Source: Calditrichota bacterium
Lineage (GTDB): Bacteria > Zixibacteria > MSB-5A5 > GN15 > FEB-12
Length of the DNA: 8,117 nucleotides
Direction of reading: 5' to 3'
Assembly (NCBI GenBank): GCA_030641085.1
Contig: DAOWIC010000165.1
Span: 1-8,117, forward strand
Positions 6,417 through 8,117 of the stretch are shown in pieces. How positions within the stretch are numbered: position 1 is the first letter of the stretch; the number at the start of each line of letters is the position of its first letter. Both the position numbers and the translations under genes were made by a program. The notes below the pieces were generated by a model. It ran no database searches and was not told where the DNA came from. It saw nothing but the letters and a program-made list of their open reading frames with translations.

Positions 6417-7797
6417 CGGTCTGCTTATCCTCTCTGGCATCCAGGTTTAACAGCACAAATCTGGTGGACCCGCCGCGTTTGACGGTCAGCAGGACCTTAT
6501 CGATCTCCAGTTGCACCTGTTCGTTATACTGGCCGATAAAGTCGACCAGGCCTGCAATATCGTTGCCGTTGACCTTCAGTATCACGTCGGCCCGGCGAAG
6601 ACCTCCCTCGTCGGCGGTTCCAATGCGCTTGACACCTACCACGTAGACGCCCGATGTATCCGAGAGTTGATTTTCAATCTGCATCTGCCGTGTTATCGCC
6701 TTGACCGCAAAGCCCCAGTCTTTGCATTCGAAATCCTCACCCTGGAGATCGCCCAGCGTGCGAGTGGCTACCTTGAAGTTGTATGCCTGTTCGTTGCGCA
6801 GTACTGTCAGCGAGATTTCATCGCCCGGGTTGCGATCGGCGATCAGGCTGTAGAAGGCGGGCAATTCCTCGACAAATCTTGCCGAGACCGGTTGCTCGTT
6901 TACCTTCAAAATAATATCCCCGGCCTTCAGAAAAGCGTGTTCGGCCGGTGAGCCGGGATCGATGGACGAAATTAATACGCCCGCGTTGCGGTGGGCGCCG
7001 AAATGATTTTCAAGCTCCTGCAACGCCTGGCAGTGCAGGCCGATCCAGCTACGGGTCACCTTGCCTTCGGCGATAATGTCACCGGTAGCCTTCTTGACGA
7101 TATTGATCGGGATGGCGAAGCCGAGGTTGTTGGCGTAAAGCGTCGCCCGCGAGTTGATGCCGATCACGCGACCGTCGAGATCCACCAGCGGTCCGCCGGA
7201 ATTGCCCGGATTGATAGCGGCGTCGGTCTGAATCCAGAGGTTATACCGTCCGGTCCGTTCGCCCGAAGGCAGCCGGACATCGGGACTGAAATAACGGTCC
7301 CGGGTGGAAATGACGCCGACTGAAATCGAGCGTGACAGAGATAGTGGCGAACCCATCGCCAGTACGTACTGGCCGACACCGATCGAATCGGAATCGCCAA
7401 ACTCGGCCACGCTGATACTGCCGCGATAGTCGCTCAGGTCGAGCTTTATCACGGCGATATCGGTCAGGGGATCACCGCCGACCAAGCTGGCCGGTACCTG
7501 CTCCTTGTCGGAGAGGGTGCAGATTATCCGTTCGGCGCGCCCGGCCACGTGGTAGTTGGTGACAACGTATCCATCGGGATGAAAGACAACGCCTGATCCA
7601 ACCACCGTCTGTTTCTCGAGTTCACCGGTGTTATAGTTCTTGATTACCGGCTGGATATGAACCAGCGCCGGCATGACTCGATCGCGAGCGTTGTAGATGT
7701 CGCTCTGGATAGTTGGCTCAACGACTGAGGCCGCCGCAACACCGCAGCCGACCAGCAGGACTATTAGTACTCTGAATGTCATAAAGATAGCTTTCAT
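6394..7797 (-). CDS. HtrA/DegP-family periplasmic serine protease, two PDZ domains
   Basis: The product is 467 residues from the ATG at 7797, which has AAGG 8 bases upstream; an upstream TTG frame to 7845 is rejected because it runs into the terminator T tract. Residues 1-24 are a signal sequence. Its LLVGC at 14-18 also fits a lipobox, so either signal peptidase I cleavage near AAA-S or lipidation on Cys18 is possible. The trypsin-like domain (about 30-245) has the full triad: His83 in TNYHV, Asp113 in LTDIAV and Ser200 in NPGNSGGPL. PDZ1 covers about 250-346 (SWIGL, SPAEHAFLKAGDIILKVNE) and PDZ2 about 360-452 (GFAVK, GGLRRADVILKVNG). The tail is acidic (REDKQTDEEDSRQ). Two PDZ domains match DegP/DegQ layout. 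HtrA proteins degrade or refold damaged envelope proteins. It is the first gene of an operon with the triad-less paralogue and is preceded by a terminator with an embedded promoter. Confidence 0.95.
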   Translation of the reverse strand: MKAIFMTFRVLIVLLVGCGVAAASVVEPTIQSDIYNARDRVMPALVHIQPVIKNYNTGELEKQTVVGSGVVFHPDGYVVTNYHVAGRAERIICTLSDKEQVPASLVGGDPLTDIAVIKLDLSDYRGSISVAEFGDSDSIGVGQYVLAMGSPLSLSRSISVGVISTRDRYFSPDVRLPSGERTGRYNLWIQTDAAINPGNSGGPLVDLDGRVIGINSRATLYANNLGFAIPINIVKKATGDIIAEGKVTRSWIGLHCQALQELENHFGAHRNAGVLISSIDPGSPAEHAFLKAGDIILKVNEQPVSARFVEELPAFYSLIADRNPGDEISLTVLRNEQAYNFKVATRTLGDLQGEDFECKDWGFAVKAITRQMQIENQLSDTSGVYVVGVKRIGTADEGGLRRADVILKVNGNDIAGLVDFIGQYNEQVQLEIDKVLLTVKRGGSTRFVLLNLDAREDKQTDEEDSRQ

Positions 7798-7843
7798 ATT
7801 TGAAACCTTAAACACCAGTGCTGTCCGGCGGTTCGAACAAAGC

Positions 7844-7901
7844 AAAAAAAACCGCCTGCCGTTAATTATAATCGTTTGGTATAATCATCGGCAAGCGGTT
7901 T
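7844..7901 (-). terminator. Strong intrinsic terminator of the right-edge gene
   Basis: On the - strand AAACCGCTTGCCG (7901-7889) pairs with CGGCAGGCGGTTT (7861-7849) over 13 positions with one T-G wobble, followed by an unbroken T run to 7844. The 27-base A/T-rich loop can form an inner TTATA/TATAA stem. The hairpin starts 38 bases after the stop at 7939, so it ends the right-edge transcript before the HtrA operon. Confidence 0.92.
7865..7894 (-). promoter_or_regulatory. Candidate sigma-70 promoter of the HtrA operon, inside the terminator
   Basis: On the - strand TTGCCG (7894-7889, four of six matches to TTGACA) is followed after 18 bases by a perfect TATAAT (7870-7865). The -35 falls in the first terminator arm and the -10 in its loop. 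Initiation near 7858 would start in the second arm, giving a leader of about 60 bases that includes the T run, an 8-base palindrome GTTCGAAC (7831-7838) and the AAGG ribosome site. Confidence 0.5.
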
Positions 7902-7938
7902 CGTACATCGGTCCGGGCCAGAACCCGGGTCGGATTTG

Positions 7939-8117
7939 CTACTTGAAATAAATATCCGCCGACCCCAGGCCGACGCTCAGTTCTAATATAATCCGCTCAT
8001 CGGCGTCTTCAAAGCCGGGCGACTCGTAGACATCGTCATCTACTTCGTCGAGGTTATCCCTGTGAAACTCAACCGACGAAAGCCAGCTATCGCCGTCGGT
8101 TTCGACCCGCACAGGAA
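7939..8117 (-). CDS. C-terminal fragment of a LiaF/toast-rack-like envelope protein (partial)
   Basis: Only the last 58 codons are in the window; the gene continues past the right edge. The stop TAG is at 7939-7941. The visible residues are acidic: E-T-D-G-D-S-W-L-S-S-V-E-F, then D-N-L-D-E-V-D-D-D-V-Y-E-S-P-G-F, then R-I-I-L-E-L-S-V-G-L-G-S-A-D-I-Y-F-K at the end. The final strand with V-G-x-G-x-x-x-I, and the D-D-V-Y-x-S-P-x-F-x-x-A lead-in, resemble the C-terminus of LiaF/DUF2154 toast-rack domains of cell-envelope stress proteins. That family call is tentative because most of the protein is missing. A strong terminator follows the stop, which supports this as a real gene end. Confidence 0.7.
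   Translation of the reverse strand, partial: PVRVETDGDSWLSSVEFHRDNLDEVDDDVYESPGFEDADERIILELSVGLGSADIYFK

Noticed and set aside
5577..6482. A 301-codon open frame on the + strand
   Set aside because: It runs opposite the HtrA-like pseudoprotease gene, whose signal peptide and PDZ domains are clear. Its translation has no recognisable domain and the frame is best explained by codon composition of the gene beneath.

Overview
The window reads as chromosomal DNA from a Gram-negative bacterium of the FCB superphylum, most likely a Zixibacteria-like or other candidate-phylum lineage. The evidence is a secreted protein ending in a type IX secretion (T9SS/Por) C-terminal sorting domain with the NYPNPFNP signature, a DUF3078-like outer-membrane protein, a lipoprotein with a clear lipobox, two HtrA-type periplasmic proteins, and a membrane-anchored Ser/Thr kinase. 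No mobile element, rRNA, tRNA, CRISPR array or phage gene was seen. The lineage is inferred from protein style, not from a marker gene.

Layout from left to right: a single + strand gene (58-951) for an exported DUF3078-like beta-rich protein. Every other gene is on the - strand. Read in their own direction from the right edge these are: the last 58 codons of a gene with an acidic, LiaF/toast-rack-like end (7939-8117); a strong intrinsic terminator with a promoter-like TATAAT inside its loop (7844-7901); a two-gene operon of an intact HtrA protease-PDZ-PDZ protein (6394-7797) and an HtrA-like protein that has lost all three catalytic residues (4965-6416), overlapping by 23 bases; a 384-base gene-free stretch with a possible sigma-54 promoter and two palindromic structures; a small secreted cohesin-like protein with a T9SS tail (3750-4580); a second intrinsic terminator with a perfect TATAAT at its edge (3684-3726); a kinase-pseudokinase-TM protein (1961-3664); and a TolB/WD40-like propeller lipoprotein (956-1840), which meets the + strand gene tail to tail with 4 bases between stop codons.

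Almost every product is exported or membrane-bound, so the theme is the cell envelope: periplasmic protein quality control (HtrA pair), envelope signalling (kinase), surface or secreted proteins (T9SS cargo, DUF3078 protein, lipoprotein) and perhaps an envelope-stress protein at the right edge. A joint pathway is inference from neighbourhood only.

The most interesting points are two catalytic/pseudo-enzyme pairs close together (active HtrA next to a triad-less HtrA; active kinase fused to a degenerate kinase), and two places where an intrinsic terminator and the -10 box of the next gene are nested. No clearly new system could be demonstrated from the sequence alone.
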